A DNA stretch of 64,000 nucleotides from Marinifilum sp. D714 (lineage in GTDB: Bacteria; Bacteroidota; Bacteroidia; Bacteroidales; Marinifilaceae): positions 1-64,000 of the forward strand of contig NZ_JALPNU010000014.1 of the NCBI RefSeq assembly GCF_030851345.1. Reading direction: 5' to 3'. The stretch's first letter is position 1, and each line of letters begins with the position of its first letter. The translations under genes were made by a program, and so were the position numbers. A model generated the notes under the pieces. That model ran no database searches. It was not told where the DNA came from and saw only the letters and a program-made list of their open reading frames with translations. Shown piece by piece: positions 1 through 8,649 of the stretch.

Positions 1-165
1 TACAATTACCCTTAATCGCTTGAAGAAGCGTGGTTATGAATCGATGCTTGACATTTACAAAAGAAAATCCCCACAACTTAATGAACCGCTGTATATGAGA
101 CCCTTACGTACAGTGGTGTGAGAGGTTCTCCGCTAGGTTAATCACCTAGCGGCTGCCTACTCGAT
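1..165 (+). mobile_element. 3' end of a group II intron (domains V and VI)
   Basis: The left edge looks like the 3' end of a bacterial group II intron. A 9-bp stem pairs 85-93 (ACCGCTGTA) with 109-117 (TACAGTGGT), with a CG bulge at 107-108 and a short upper hairpin, as in domain V. It is followed by GTGAGAGG and a second perfect hairpin, CCGCTAGGT/ACCTAGCGG (130-152), and then CTACTCGAT, the usual domain VI end with a terminal AY (164-165). Frame 2 is open from base 2 to a TGA at 119-121 and ends MRPLRTVV. This may be the tail of the intron-encoded reverse transcriptase or only read-through of domain V. The bulk of the intron lies outside the window. The assignment rests on structure recognised by eye. 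Confidence 0.6.
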
Positions 166-1699
166 TGCCAGCTGGCATTTTTTTTATCTTATTTACATAT
201 TCCTTTACTATTTTTATTTCTTTGTCTACTTTTCCAATATACTCTTTAAATGAATAGTCTACTTTAATATCTGGCTGTACTCCTGCTACAGTATCTGCTA
301 AATCCATAACACCGTAGGTCATCGGCATATAATATCTTATTCCTGAATTTTTAAGTTCCAAATCAACCCATATGTTTCCTCCGAATGACATGGAATTTTT
401 GGTTTCGCTACCGATTAAAGTACCCAATTCATTCTTTTTGAATATGGCAGCAATATCCTGTGCTGCCGACGCAGTTCCATGATTAATAAGCATTATGGCA
501 TGACCTTTAAATCGATAATTTGTATTATGAGCTTCAAAATAGGATGGACCTGAATTTCTGATCTCACCATTACTCATGCTTAGTTTGTCCTCAATATAGT
601 TGCCATATTGATGAAGCTTGTGAATAGGCAGATTCCATAAAACCGAAGGAACTTTCATATTGTAAAAGCTTCTATTCTTTTTTTGCAGGATTTGCAATCG
701 TGCAACATCACTCATTTTCCAGATGTAATTCTCATAGGTTTTAATTCTCTTATCAGTAAGATAAGCTAAAATGTAGCGACCATATTCTTCACTTCCACCT
801 GCATTGTCTCTTACATCGATTATTATAAAATCTTCTTCATGGTGTTTTTCAAAGAATAGATCGATTTCCTTTTTGAATTCATTCAGATCAATATTAGAAA
901 AGTCATTTAAGTCAATTACAGGAACAGAATTATCACTCATAGCCAGGTTAGAAAATTGATACTTGGACTCAGATTTTCTTTTTCTGCGAAAACTAGCTTT
1001 ATGATCGATTAATTTAGCGGTTATGATTGTGTCTTTGCCCTGCGATTTTACCTCCAATTGAACTGCATCTTTGATATTGTAATAATAGTTGAGATAAAAC
1101 GAGAAGTTCCTGGCAATTTTATTGTTTTTAGTATGCTCCAATGCCGTGCTCTCAAAACTCGATAAAGAAGCTAAAATCTTATTTGTTTTAATTCCGTTGA
1201 TAGATGTAATCTCTGTTCCGACAGGTAATTGTTGGCTAGTAGAATCGCTTCCTACCACATAAATATTCTGATTTAAAATTCTTATGCCGTATGGGAAATA
1301 TCTGATATCCCTATTTTGTGACATGAAAATAATAGTATGGGTGTCTTTTGTCTGTGCCGCCAAAGATCGTAGTAGAAAATATAAAACGACCTTTCTTACA
1401 CTATCATTGGGATGATTCCTGACAATATTGCTCAGTGAATCTTTGACTCTTTTGAATTCCAATTTGGAAACATAACGATACGGTTTAGGATGCGCTGTTG
1501 CAATAGCGTGGTAATAATCATTTAAATCTTCTAATGCTTTTTCTTTGCTAATTGTTGCATTGGGGTCAATCTCATTAAATCTATACGAACTCTCTGAAGG
1601 GTCTGTCGTTATTGACCAAGAAACGAAATAAAAGATTATTAAAACTACTAAAAGTATCCCAATTTTTTTAAAGAAACTTCCAATCCATTTTATAATCAT
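146..1699 (-). CDS. S41 family (C-terminal processing type) peptidase, 3' end probably cut by the intron
   Basis: Predicted membrane-anchored serine peptidase of the S41 family (517 codons). An N-terminal hydrophobic anchor spans residues 9-30, so the catalytic part should be periplasmic. A PDZ-like segment (VGTEITSING) lies near 166, IDVRDNAGG near 297, and the nucleophile region GTASAAQD near 410, matching the S41 core where Ser acts with a downstream Lys. The final codons and the TAG stop (146-163) lie inside the predicted domain VI of the intron, so the native C terminus is probably missing and replaced by a few intron-encoded residues. The loss is beyond the peptidase core, so activity may survive. 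Substrate is unknown. No partner gene is adjacent: the upstream side is a 1 kb gene-free region. Confidence 0.8.
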   Translation of the reverse strand: MIIKWIGSFFKKIGILLVVLIIFYFVSWSITTDPSESSYRFNEIDPNATISKEKALEDLNDYYHAIATAHPKPYRYVSKLEFKRVKDSLSNIVRNHPNDSVRKVVLYFLLRSLAAQTKDTHTIIFMSQNRDIRYFPYGIRILNQNIYVVGSDSTSQQLPVGTEITSINGIKTNKILASLSSFESTALEHTKNNKIARNFSFYLNYYYNIKDAVQLEVKSQGKDTIITAKLIDHKASFRRKRKSESKYQFSNLAMSDNSVPVIDLNDFSNIDLNEFKKEIDLFFEKHHEEDFIIIDVRDNAGGSEEYGRYILAYLTDKRIKTYENYIWKMSDVARLQILQKKNRSFYNMKVPSVLWNLPIHKLHQYGNYIEDKLSMSNGEIRNSGPSYFEAHNTNYRFKGHAIMLINHGTASAAQDIAAIFKKNELGTLIGSETKNSMSFGGNIWVDLELKNSGIRYYMPMTYGVMDLADTVAGVQPDIKVDYSFKEYIGKVDKEIKIVKEYVNKIKKMPAGNRVGSR

Positions 1700-1974
1700 A
1701 GTTTAAAATTTTTATATGCAATTCTCTAAGTGCTTGCTGGCAACGTATGTATAAGGTGCAATGCACTTTATATCTCTTATCTGTTGCTTTTTGTAAGTTG
1801 TTTAAAATCTTTTGTTTGTGTGCTAATATTGATGAAAAATACATTCTGATTTTTGCAAGAGTGTAAACTCTTCATCAATTTTTGCCAGCGATTATAAATT
1901 TAATTAGAAATCACCAAAGATATTGGCAGGTAAGCTAATTAATTATCAATAAAAATAAGAAAGTTAGCTTTCTC

Positions 1975-2184
1975 GCAAGCTTGTTTACCTCCTTCGTGAT
2001 GTTGAGCAAGGCCCCTGCATGCTTGTTTACCCTTTGGGTGATGTTGAGCAAAGCTCCTGCAAGTATGTTTACCCTCTCGGCGATGGTGAGTAGGTGTCTC
2101 GCAAGTTTGCAAGCCCCTTGCCTAACAACAAGTATAGCCCCTGCACATTTGTTTAGCCTGGCCCAGTTAGTATGAAGTATGCAC
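1975..2184. repeat. Left array: five 42-bp tandem repeats
   Basis: Five degenerate units start at 1975, 2017, 2059, 2101 and 2143, exactly 42 bp apart. The best preserved units begin GCAWGCTTGTTTACC, continue GTGATGTTGAGCAA and end GCYCCT. The fourth unit is the most diverged. A 64-codon reading frame through the array is a by-product of the period being a multiple of three. The array lies in a gene-free stretch between the S41 peptidase (start 1699) and the next gene (2751). Confidence 0.85.
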
Positions 2185-2192
2185 GCACAAGT

Positions 2193-2400
2193 GCAGGAGG
2201 GCTACTTGGAATCGCCAAAGGGGTAAACTTCTTTTTAATACTGCCTGCCTGCAATTGCGAAATGGGCTCATGGCAATTGTAGCTGCCTTAGCCAATAGTG
2301 CCGAGAGGGTAAACAAGAGTTTAAAGCATATTACTTTATGGCTGTAAAGGGGTAAACCAATATGCAGGGGGCTTGCATGCTCGTAAGAAAGGGGTAAACA
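2193..2400. repeat. Right array: the same repeat family in inverted orientation
   Basis: The core GGGTAAAC, reverse complement of the left-array core GTTTACCC, recurs at 2221, 2307, 2350 and 2392, so units are 42-43 bp with one diverged unit near 2264. The segment 2193-2228 reads GCAGGAG...CGCCAAAGGGGTAAAC, matching the reverse complement of a left-array unit. The junction between the arrays is the small palindrome GCACAAGTGC at 2185-2194. Together the arrays make a large imperfect inverted repeat. From 2401 to 2750 I see only AT-rich sequence. Confidence 0.75.
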
Positions 2401-2750
2401 GTTCAAGTAAATGCTTCCCTTGATAGTATGGAGAAGCATAGCACGTTATTTTTATCATTATGTAATCGTGTTTTTCTTGCTCTTGTAAGGTTTTAAATAC
2501 GTACATATATGTTAGGAATAACTTCTTAGGAAGTCAATAAAAGAGTCAAGATTTTTTTATTTTTAAAAACAATACAATATATATAAATATCATGTGTTAT
2601 GTAGGTAGAGGTTAGATAAGTTGCTAATAAATAGATGTTAAAATTTAGACGGCGCTATTAATAATAAACAAAATAAATTTGTTCGTGCTGATTTGATTTT
2701 ATAAATTAGATATGAATAATTCTAAATTTTACTAACTAAAATTACCTGAA

Positions 2751-3485
2751 ATGATTAAAATTCCTATGTTTTACCGCATGCGAATTGCGGAGTACCTAAC
2801 CTATTCAAACCGTATTTTTAAGTTAATATCTGAATCGGTAAGCGAAAGCATCACTTTTGAGCCTTTTAAAAGCAGAATTAAGAATGGGATTGAAAAATTG
2901 GAGAAGGCAACCGAAAAAGTAAACACCCAGTTGCTAACCATAAATGTAGCAGAACGTGATGCCAGAAGAGACCAGGCATTTGCAGCTTTGGAGTATTTTG
3001 CCATGGCATGTTCGAAAAGGTTGGATGCTGAAATCAGCGAATCTGGAAAGATCATTTTAAATGAAATTGATAGTTTGGGTTCGGGCATTGTTCGCAAGCC
3101 AATGCTGGAAGAATCTGCCATAATTAATGGTATGATTGAAAAAATGAAAACCGTAACCAAACTTGCCAATGCACTGCAAAAGATGAATGGTGCAGACTGG
3201 TTGGATGAGCTGGAAAGCGCACAGACAGATTTCGAAGCTTCTGTTGCAAAAAGGGATGAGGCCAAAACGGAAAGAAATGATGATGATAGTGTTGTGGCTT
3301 GCAAACAAATTAAAAAGGAGTTTGAAGCATTCTACAAATATCTCGACGTGATGTGTGATATCGAAACGGATGCTGCATATTCCAATTTGGCAAAAGAGAT
3401 CAATATTGTAACTGAAGAAACCAATAATATTATTGCACAAAGAGTTGGTCGCTCGACCACCGATGAGGAAGTTGTGGTGGAATAA
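2751..3485 (+). CDS. Conserved helical protein, DUF6261-like
   Basis: A 244-residue protein with no signal peptide or membrane segment, rich in charged residues and predicted helical almost throughout. The overall pattern (N-terminal YRMRIAEYL, repeated A-x-x-RD helices, acidic C terminus) resembles the uncharacterised DUF6261 proteins common in Bacteroidota; I have not confirmed this by search. No catalytic motif is visible and the function is unknown. It is convergent with the DUF3108 gene, whose stop is 2 bp away, with no terminator hairpin between them. The start is the first ATG after an AT-rich leader. Antisense reading frames over 2801-3440 are shadows. Confidence 0.6.
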   Translation: MIKIPMFYRMRIAEYLTYSNRIFKLISESVSESITFEPFKSRIKNGIEKLEKATEKVNTQLLTINVAERDARRDQAFAALEYFAMACSKRLDAEISESGKIILNEIDSLGSGIVRKPMLEESAIINGMIEKMKTVTKLANALQKMNGADWLDELESAQTDFEASVAKRDEAKTERNDDDSVVACKQIKKEFEAFYKYLDVMCDIETDAAYSNLAKEINIVTEETNNIIAQRVGRSTTDEEVVVE

Positions 3486-3487
3486 AC

Positions 3488-4360
3488 CTACTCCTCAATA
3501 TCTAATTTGCCATTGCGCTTTTTGAAAAAGGAATTCTTGGAGTTTCTCAATCCCTCGTAGGAATCCAGAATTCCTTTTACACTTCCTACCAAAACCTTGG
3601 CTTCAACCTGTATAGGAATGCGGTTGTCGTCGTTGCTCAGCCAAACGGTCATGTCTTCTCCTCCTTTAAACATGGTTCCCTTCACCAATAGTGGCGAAAA
3701 CTTAAGACATTCGAACTTTTCGCCCGATTTGGTTTTAATAACCTCCACTCCTTTGTAGCGAATGTATAACGAATGAATTTCGTTATCAACCAGCATGGAT
3801 AATGGAATTTTATCGCCCTTCTTATATTGGCTAAAATCCAGGTTTCGCACATAGTAGGCCACCGATAGAATATCGAAGGTACATGGCTTGTTGGCCAGAG
3901 TATCTATTTTTACCGGCTTTTCACGCTTCTGAATTTTTGAAAGTATGGTACTGTCGGAGTAGTTGAACCAATATTCATGATGGGCATGGTACTTTGCCTC
4001 ATGGGTTCGTCTATCGAAATACAATGGAGTTAGGTTCTCAACTTCGGTATAGGCCGTAAGCGTATCGCGCAAGTGGAAAAACCAATCGAAGGCCTTTAGG
4101 TTTTTACCTGTACCGTAAAATTTGTAGGCATCCTTTTCCTTGTATTTGCTTTTTTCAACACTAAGGTTTACCTCGCCGGCAGCAACCCATATAAATCCCC
4201 AGTTGTAATAACCACGATAGCTTAACTTCTCGCCAGCCTCGAATGCAAAATTCTTTTCGAGACATTGTGCCGAAGTATTGTTGCCAAAAAATACAGGCAA
4301 CAGCAATACAAATATGAGAACATATTGCAGTCTTGGGGGGGATATCAGCTTTATCAACAA
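3488..4360 (-). CDS. DUF3108 domain secreted protein
   Basis: A 290-residue protein with an N-terminal hydrophobic signal (about residues 12-31, ending TSAQC). It then matches the DUF3108 family in layout: FEAGEKLSYRGYYNWGF near 40, tracts such as RRTHEAKYHAH near 118, and PLLVKGTMFKGGEDMTVWLS near 225. DUF3108 proteins are envelope proteins of unknown biochemical role with a lipocalin-like beta-rich fold. The gene is first after the thiamine-binding protein gene on the same strand (29-bp gap), so the two may be cotranscribed. Confidence is high for the family, low for any function. Confidence 0.8.
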   Translation of the reverse strand: MLIKLISPPRLQYVLIFVLLLPVFFGNNTSAQCLEKNFAFEAGEKLSYRGYYNWGFIWVAAGEVNLSVEKSKYKEKDAYKFYGTGKNLKAFDWFFHLRDTLTAYTEVENLTPLYFDRRTHEAKYHAHHEYWFNYSDSTILSKIQKREKPVKIDTLANKPCTFDILSVAYYVRNLDFSQYKKGDKIPLSMLVDNEIHSLYIRYKGVEVIKTKSGEKFECLKFSPLLVKGTMFKGGEDMTVWLSNDDNRIPIQVEAKVLVGSVKGILDSYEGLRNSKNSFFKKRNGKLDIEE

Positions 4361-4389
4361 TACTTTATCCTTATTACTTTAACCTCGCA

Positions 4390-4701
4390 TTACCTACTAA
4401 CCTTACCAATCTTCTCCTCAATGGCTTCAACCTTCGTTTTTAGGCGATTGTCTTTGCCTTTTTGACTGTCGATATTCATGGTACAGTATATGCGATTCGA
4501 GTTTTCGGCCAAAATATCGTGCGATTTGTTCACCACTTCTAAAGCCTGAGCCATGGTATCGGTTTCCAGTAAAGTTCCCATGGCAGTAAGTTGGTAGTTG
4601 TAACCGCTTTCGCGGATCAGGTCGATTACCTTGCTAACCTCCGAACTAACACTGTCGCCCTTATCGGTTGGGAATATTGCAAATTCAACTAAAACTGACA
4701 T
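4390..4701 (-). CDS. Thiamine-binding protein, MTH1187/YkoF-like family
   Basis: A 103-residue cytoplasmic protein matching the small MTH1187 (formerly DUF77) family of ferredoxin-like proteins that bind thiamine and form tetramers. It begins with the family strand VLVEFAIFPTDKG and has the characteristic YNYQLTAMGTLLETD and V..SH tracts. Members have no known catalytic activity and are proposed to bind thiamine-type ligands in salvage or transport. It sits between an Ig-like lipoprotein gene upstream and the DUF3108 gene downstream on the same strand. No TPP riboswitch is visible upstream. Confidence 0.85.
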   Translation of the reverse strand: MSVLVEFAIFPTDKGDSVSSEVSKVIDLIRESGYNYQLTAMGTLLETDTMAQALEVVNKSHDILAENSNRIYCTMNIDSQKGKDNRLKTKVEAIEEKIGKVSR

Positions 4702-4767
4702 CTTATATTGTTTATGTGAGAAATTAATGATTGATACAATGCCGATCTATTCCTTAAAAAATCGGTA

Positions 4768-6636
4768 TTATTTTTTACGTTTGTTCTTCTTGGCTTTTTT
4801 GTCGATTGCCTTTTTCATCTCTTCTGCCTCATGATCGTGGTCGTGCTCGTGATCATGAGTTTGGAATATCACCTCCTTGCTTTCAGGAATCATGATTCTG
4901 TCTTCAACTTCCCAATTCGATCGTACTTTTAATTCTTTATAGAAATAGTATACCTGTTCTGGCTGTACTTTTTCTTTGTAGTTACCAGTATCCCAAACAC
5001 CGTTGTTGTTACGATCTTCAATTATTTTAATGATGTAAGTTTTTGGCTCCAGGTAATTGAAAATTATGGTTTGATCGGATTTTATTTTCTTGGTTTGAAC
5101 TAACTTCTCACTCTTTCCACTTTCAAGCAACTGAACCAAAGTAGGCATTTTTACACCCGATACATTCATGAACAGCTTGCCGTAATGTTCCAGATCACGA
5201 GTGGTAATTTTTCCTTCGAACGAGTCGCTGTAAACACCGTAAATGTTTTGGAATGCCGTTGAGTCGATGTCGATTTTATATTTGGTTTCAGGCTGCCAGT
5301 CAACAATGAAATTGTACTGCAACAGGTTTTTTGGATCTTTCTCGATTTTAAAATCAGCAGGAATTTCCAAGGTATCTTTCAACTGGTAAAAATGAATGCT
5401 GTCGTAATTGATTTTAGCCAAAGGTTCATCGAAACGCATTGCGATGTTTTTGTGCAAATCTTGCGACGAACTGGTTTTAAAGCTAAACTTGTATGTTGGC
5501 TTTTTAATTTTTACTTGCTTCTGTTTCTTCTTCGATTGTTTTGCCTTCTTCTTGTCTTTAAAGTTCAGCTTTACGGTATCTTGAAATAAGCTAAGTTGAT
5601 TGGTAGAGTCGGTTTTTAGGTATTGCAATGCTGCCAATAAAGTATCGCGTTTGTATATGGTCGAATCGGTAATCCAGAAAGAAAGCGTGTCTTTTGTTGG
5701 ATTGATTTCAGCCAAAAACCAATCTGGATTCTCTTCAAATCCTATAAAATCAATTTTTAAACTATCAGTTCTTTTGGCATTGAATTCAAATTCTAGTTTC
5801 TCTCTTCTTGGTCGTTTATATCCGGTAAGGTATTGCAATGGATTTTCTTCGTCGAACATTCTGATGTGAATGTTGTTTGGCTCCAAAGCGGTTGCTTTGC
5901 TTACCACCACAGAATCGCCACCAATTGAATCCAATTGCTCAAAACGATGAGCAGAAGGAACGATCAATTCATCGAAAAAGCCAATCATCTCGCCCGGACC
6001 ATTGTACAAATAGTCTTTGTTGCCATCAACAATGGCAAATAGTTTGTAAGTTCCTTCGCGTAGGTTATTCAATTGAAAATATCCTGCCGAGTCGGTTAGT
6101 GCAATGTAATCGGGAATGGTGGTTAAAGGTACCGAATCGTGAGTATTCAGGTATGCCATTACCATCGATTTTTCAACCGGCAATTCATCAAAGGCATTGT
6201 CAATTTTCCCTTTAATACTTAAAGAGTCGATTGTTTCGCCTGTTGAAAATACAAATTGGTAGTCACCCAGAGGATTTCCTTCGTTGTTGTCCACAATACC
6301 ATCGCCAAAATCAAGAGTATAAGTGGTATTTTCTTTTAATTCCTCTTCTAGTTTTACATATATCGATCTTCCTTTTAACTTGACGATCGGATTTTTCTTA
6401 AAAGGAGGTGAAACCACAAACTTTTCATTAATATTTTCAAGTCTGACAAATTCATCGAAGAAAATCTCTACTTTTCCGCCTTTAAAATTTAGAGCGTAAT
6501 TTTCAGGTTTAGTTTCCGTAACCTTTGGAGGGGTCTTATCTTCAGGTCCACCGGTTGGGTAACCCTGATTAGCACAAGAATATATAAATAACGAAACTGA
6601 TAATCCCAGAAGGATATTTAAAGCTATCTTTTTCAA
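4768..6636 (-). CDS. Ig-like domain lipoprotein (SbsA-Ig/Big_5 type)
   Basis: A 622-residue lipoprotein. The N terminus is a signal peptide ending IYSC, followed by a Pro/Gly-rich linker and an SbsA-type Ig-like domain at about 38-135 (FFDEFVRLENINEKF, TYTLDFGDGIVDNNEGN). The rest is beta-rich with several DRNNNG-type turns, as in carboxypeptidase-like and Ig-like repeats. Such proteins are common in Bacteroidota envelopes; the role is unknown. The C terminus is odd: a His/Asp/Glu run (HDHEHDHDHE near 600) followed by a Lys/Arg-rich tail, so it could bind a metal. It is divergent from the GlpD-like gene at 6713, with a TATTTTTG-like box on the minus strand at 6689-6696. Confidence 0.75.
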   Translation of the reverse strand: MKKIALNILLGLSVSLFIYSCANQGYPTGGPEDKTPPKVTETKPENYALNFKGGKVEIFFDEFVRLENINEKFVVSPPFKKNPIVKLKGRSIYVKLEEELKENTTYTLDFGDGIVDNNEGNPLGDYQFVFSTGETIDSLSIKGKIDNAFDELPVEKSMVMAYLNTHDSVPLTTIPDYIALTDSAGYFQLNNLREGTYKLFAIVDGNKDYLYNGPGEMIGFFDELIVPSAHRFEQLDSIGGDSVVVSKATALEPNNIHIRMFDEENPLQYLTGYKRPRREKLEFEFNAKRTDSLKIDFIGFEENPDWFLAEINPTKDTLSFWITDSTIYKRDTLLAALQYLKTDSTNQLSLFQDTVKLNFKDKKKAKQSKKKQKQVKIKKPTYKFSFKTSSSQDLHKNIAMRFDEPLAKINYDSIHFYQLKDTLEIPADFKIEKDPKNLLQYNFIVDWQPETKYKIDIDSTAFQNIYGVYSDSFEGKITTRDLEHYGKLFMNVSGVKMPTLVQLLESGKSEKLVQTKKIKSDQTIIFNYLEPKTYIIKIIEDRNNNGVWDTGNYKEKVQPEQVYYFYKELKVRSNWEVEDRIMIPESKEVIFQTHDHEHDHDHEAEEMKKAIDKKAKKNKRKK

Positions 6637-6712
6637 ATTAATTGGTTTTGATAATTGAAATTCGTAACAAAATTACAAAGTTTAAGTACAAAAATAAGTT
6701 AATAAAAGTAAA

Positions 6713-8017
6713 ATGGTTGATTCATCTTCATTTTCGATAGAAAACAGGCAAAAATTTTTAGAGGAAGCTACAGGCAATAAGTATGATTTTGTATTTACAA
6801 GCTGTGGTTTCAAAGAGGCTTTGTTCTGCTTAATTGCTTCGGGCTTGGGCTTTCGTTGTGCTTTATTTTGTGAGTTCGACTTTGAAAATGTGCTACACAC
6901 CGTGGTAGATAACAAAGATGCAGGCAGAAAATCCGTTATCAGTTTGCGCGAGCGTTTTCCTCATTTGATTCTTCCGGATGAATACCTTCATGTGCAGAAA
7001 GAGAAGAAACGTTTTGCAGGGTTATTTTCCAATGCCATAAAAGAAAAGGATTTACCTCGATATGAATCAAGCCTGCAATTAAGCTCAGGTGCTTTTGTTT
7101 GCTTGGAAAGTGAATTCAAAATAAATGCCAATCGATTGTTGATATCGATTATTAAATCGGCAGTTGAGAATGGGGTGTGTATTCTAAATCATGTGGTTTG
7201 CAAGACAGGAAGCGAAGGGGAATTAATTGTTTCGGATCGATTGAATTTGATTGAGGATTCTTATTCGATTCAATACGACAAACTGGTGCAGTTTTCTAAT
7301 CCAGATAATGAGCAAAGAACCGAACTGCACATTTACTTGAATAAGAAAGGTCTGTTTTTAAAGCGAAGTTTAAAGTTTCATGTCGAAGATAAATTGGTTC
7401 GATTGATCAGATATCAGGATCATTTCTTGTTGATCTGCGAAAGTGATAATATGAATCTTGATTTTGTAACGAAAGTATTGGATGAATTGAGTTCGATGTT
7501 TGTACACGAAATTGCTTTTAGCGAAGATGATATTATTTCTTCTCAGATTGTTTCGGTTGATGGCAAAGCCAATTTAAAAGAGCAGCTTTCAGCATTAGAG
7601 AAGTATTGCAAGCAGTATCTGAATGTTTCAGGATCAGAATTTGTAGAGCGATTGCACAAGTTTTCCATTGTCGATTCACACTTCGAAGGCCGAAAAGAGA
7701 TACAGGAGTTGATAGAATTTGCCGACTTTAAATACGATGAGGCGAAACAAACAGGCATTGATCCCATTTCTTTTAAAAATGTTTTTTACCGATTTGGTTC
7801 AGAATCGGAACAATTAACCGAACTGGCTTATGAGTGGCGAGCAAAATATGGTCCTGGTGAAAAGCTGTGGCAAAATGTACAGTTATGGTACTTGTACAAG
7901 CATGAAATGATTTGTAGAATGGATGATTATTATGCTCGAATAAATTCTATAGATAAGACAAATCCATCGAATTTATCTATCGATGAAGAGGTTATGAATA
8001 AGTGTCTTTTCGTATAA
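6713..8017 (+). CDS. GlpD-like protein lacking the FAD-binding motif
   Basis: A 434-residue protein that follows the layout of aerobic glycerol-3-phosphate dehydrogenase (GlpD). N-terminal strand NKYDFVF plus a helix resembles the Rossmann start; the segment at 130-175 (RLLISIIKSAVENGVCILNHV) resembles the GlpD substrate-domain helix; and the C-terminal LWYLYKHEMICRMDDYYAR resembles the GlpD C-terminal domain motif (V.YAV..EMA.T..D...RR). The GGGxTG dinucleotide motif is replaced by TSCGFKEA, and the second FAD motif (SGTSSRSTKLIHGG in true GlpD) is absent, as is much of the barrel core. It is probably a catalytically inactive paralogue with a structural or regulatory role. The reading frame is intact. 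It stands alone, divergent from the Ig-like lipoprotein gene. Confidence 0.6.
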   Translation: MVDSSSFSIENRQKFLEEATGNKYDFVFTSCGFKEALFCLIASGLGFRCALFCEFDFENVLHTVVDNKDAGRKSVISLRERFPHLILPDEYLHVQKEKKRFAGLFSNAIKEKDLPRYESSLQLSSGAFVCLESEFKINANRLLISIIKSAVENGVCILNHVVCKTGSEGELIVSDRLNLIEDSYSIQYDKLVQFSNPDNEQRTELHIYLNKKGLFLKRSLKFHVEDKLVRLIRYQDHFLLICESDNMNLDFVTKVLDELSSMFVHEIAFSEDDIISSQIVSVDGKANLKEQLSALEKYCKQYLNVSGSEFVERLHKFSIVDSHFEGRKEIQELIEFADFKYDEAKQTGIDPISFKNVFYRFGSESEQLTELAYEWRAKYGPGEKLWQNVQLWYLYKHEMICRMDDYYARINSIDKTNPSNLSIDEEVMNKCLFV

Positions 8018-8072
8018 TCACTCAAAAGTGTTGTAAAACATACTGTTTATAAAATATACCAACTATTAGGTA

Positions 8073-8103
8073 TTGTTTGCTGAACATAGGTGGTCTATTT
8101 TTG
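8073..8103 (+). promoter_or_regulatory. Bacteroidota-type promoter of the metal-uptake pair
   Basis: TTG at 8073-8075 and the -7 element TATTTTTG at 8096-8103 are separated by 20 bp, close to the Bacteroidota consensus TTTG-N19-21-TAnnTTTG. It lies 33 bp upstream of the GTG at 8137. Confidence 0.5.
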
Positions 8104-8136
8104 TTGCGTTATTAATATAATGCACTAGAATAGAAC

Positions 8137-8502
8137 GTGAATTTGTTTGAGAAATACAAGAAGGCAATTGTCTGCATCCTTTTACCAGCCATGTTGATGC
8201 TGGCAGGAAATGCTGTATTCAACTGGCACGTTCATAAAAATGATCAGGGACAATTAATTGTTCACGCTCACCCTTTTCACAATTCAGGAAATACCCAGGG
8301 AGCGAATGGTCATTCACATTCCGCTCAGGATTGTTTTTCGATTAATCAACTAACAAGTTTCCTATTTATACTGGCTGCGGTTATTATTGTAGCTCTGCAA
8401 CTTGGTAAATTGGTTGATGTATCGAAAGTCTATCATTACCATGTAAAGAAAAATTTACTTGCTACCCTTTTACCCAATCGGGCTCCTCCTGTATTGGCAT
8501 AG
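8137..8502 (+). CDS. Small His-rich membrane protein preceding a TonB-dependent receptor
   Basis: A 121-residue protein with two hydrophobic segments (about 10-26 and 74-92). The stretch between them is rich in histidine (WHVHKND, HAHPFHNSG, NGHSHSA), and a YHYHVKK motif follows the second. The C terminus LPNRAPPVLA resembles small proteins encoded beside metal-related receptors in Bacteroidota, which I recall but cannot check here. The histidine-rich loop would be periplasmic and suggests zinc or copper binding. The start is GTG; the first internal ATG (8191) would remove most of the first membrane segment, so GTG is preferred. The TonB-dependent receptor starts 147 bp downstream on the same strand. 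Confidence 0.65.
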   Translation: MNLFEKYKKAIVCILLPAMLMLAGNAVFNWHVHKNDQGQLIVHAHPFHNSGNTQGANGHSHSAQDCFSINQLTSFLFILAAVIIVALQLGKLVDVSKVYHYHVKKNLLATLLPNRAPPVLA

Positions 8503-8649
8503 TAATTCATTGCTGTATTCAAAGGCTTGAGTACAGAACCCTATTATTTATTGGTGTAAGATTGATGATGCGGTGCTTTTATGGCTCTGTAGAACATTTT
8601 GCACACGTCAATTCTGACAAACATTTACATAAACTATAAATACTAAGAA

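Noticed and set aside
1975-2400. Possible CRISPR array
   Set aside because: The units are contiguous 42-bp repeats that diverge along their whole length. There are no constant repeats separated by unique spacers, and no cas genes.
1981-2439. Two short reading frames (64 codons plus, 90 codons minus)
   Set aside because: They lie within the 42-bp repeat arrays; a period divisible by three keeps frames open. No start context or protein similarity supports them.
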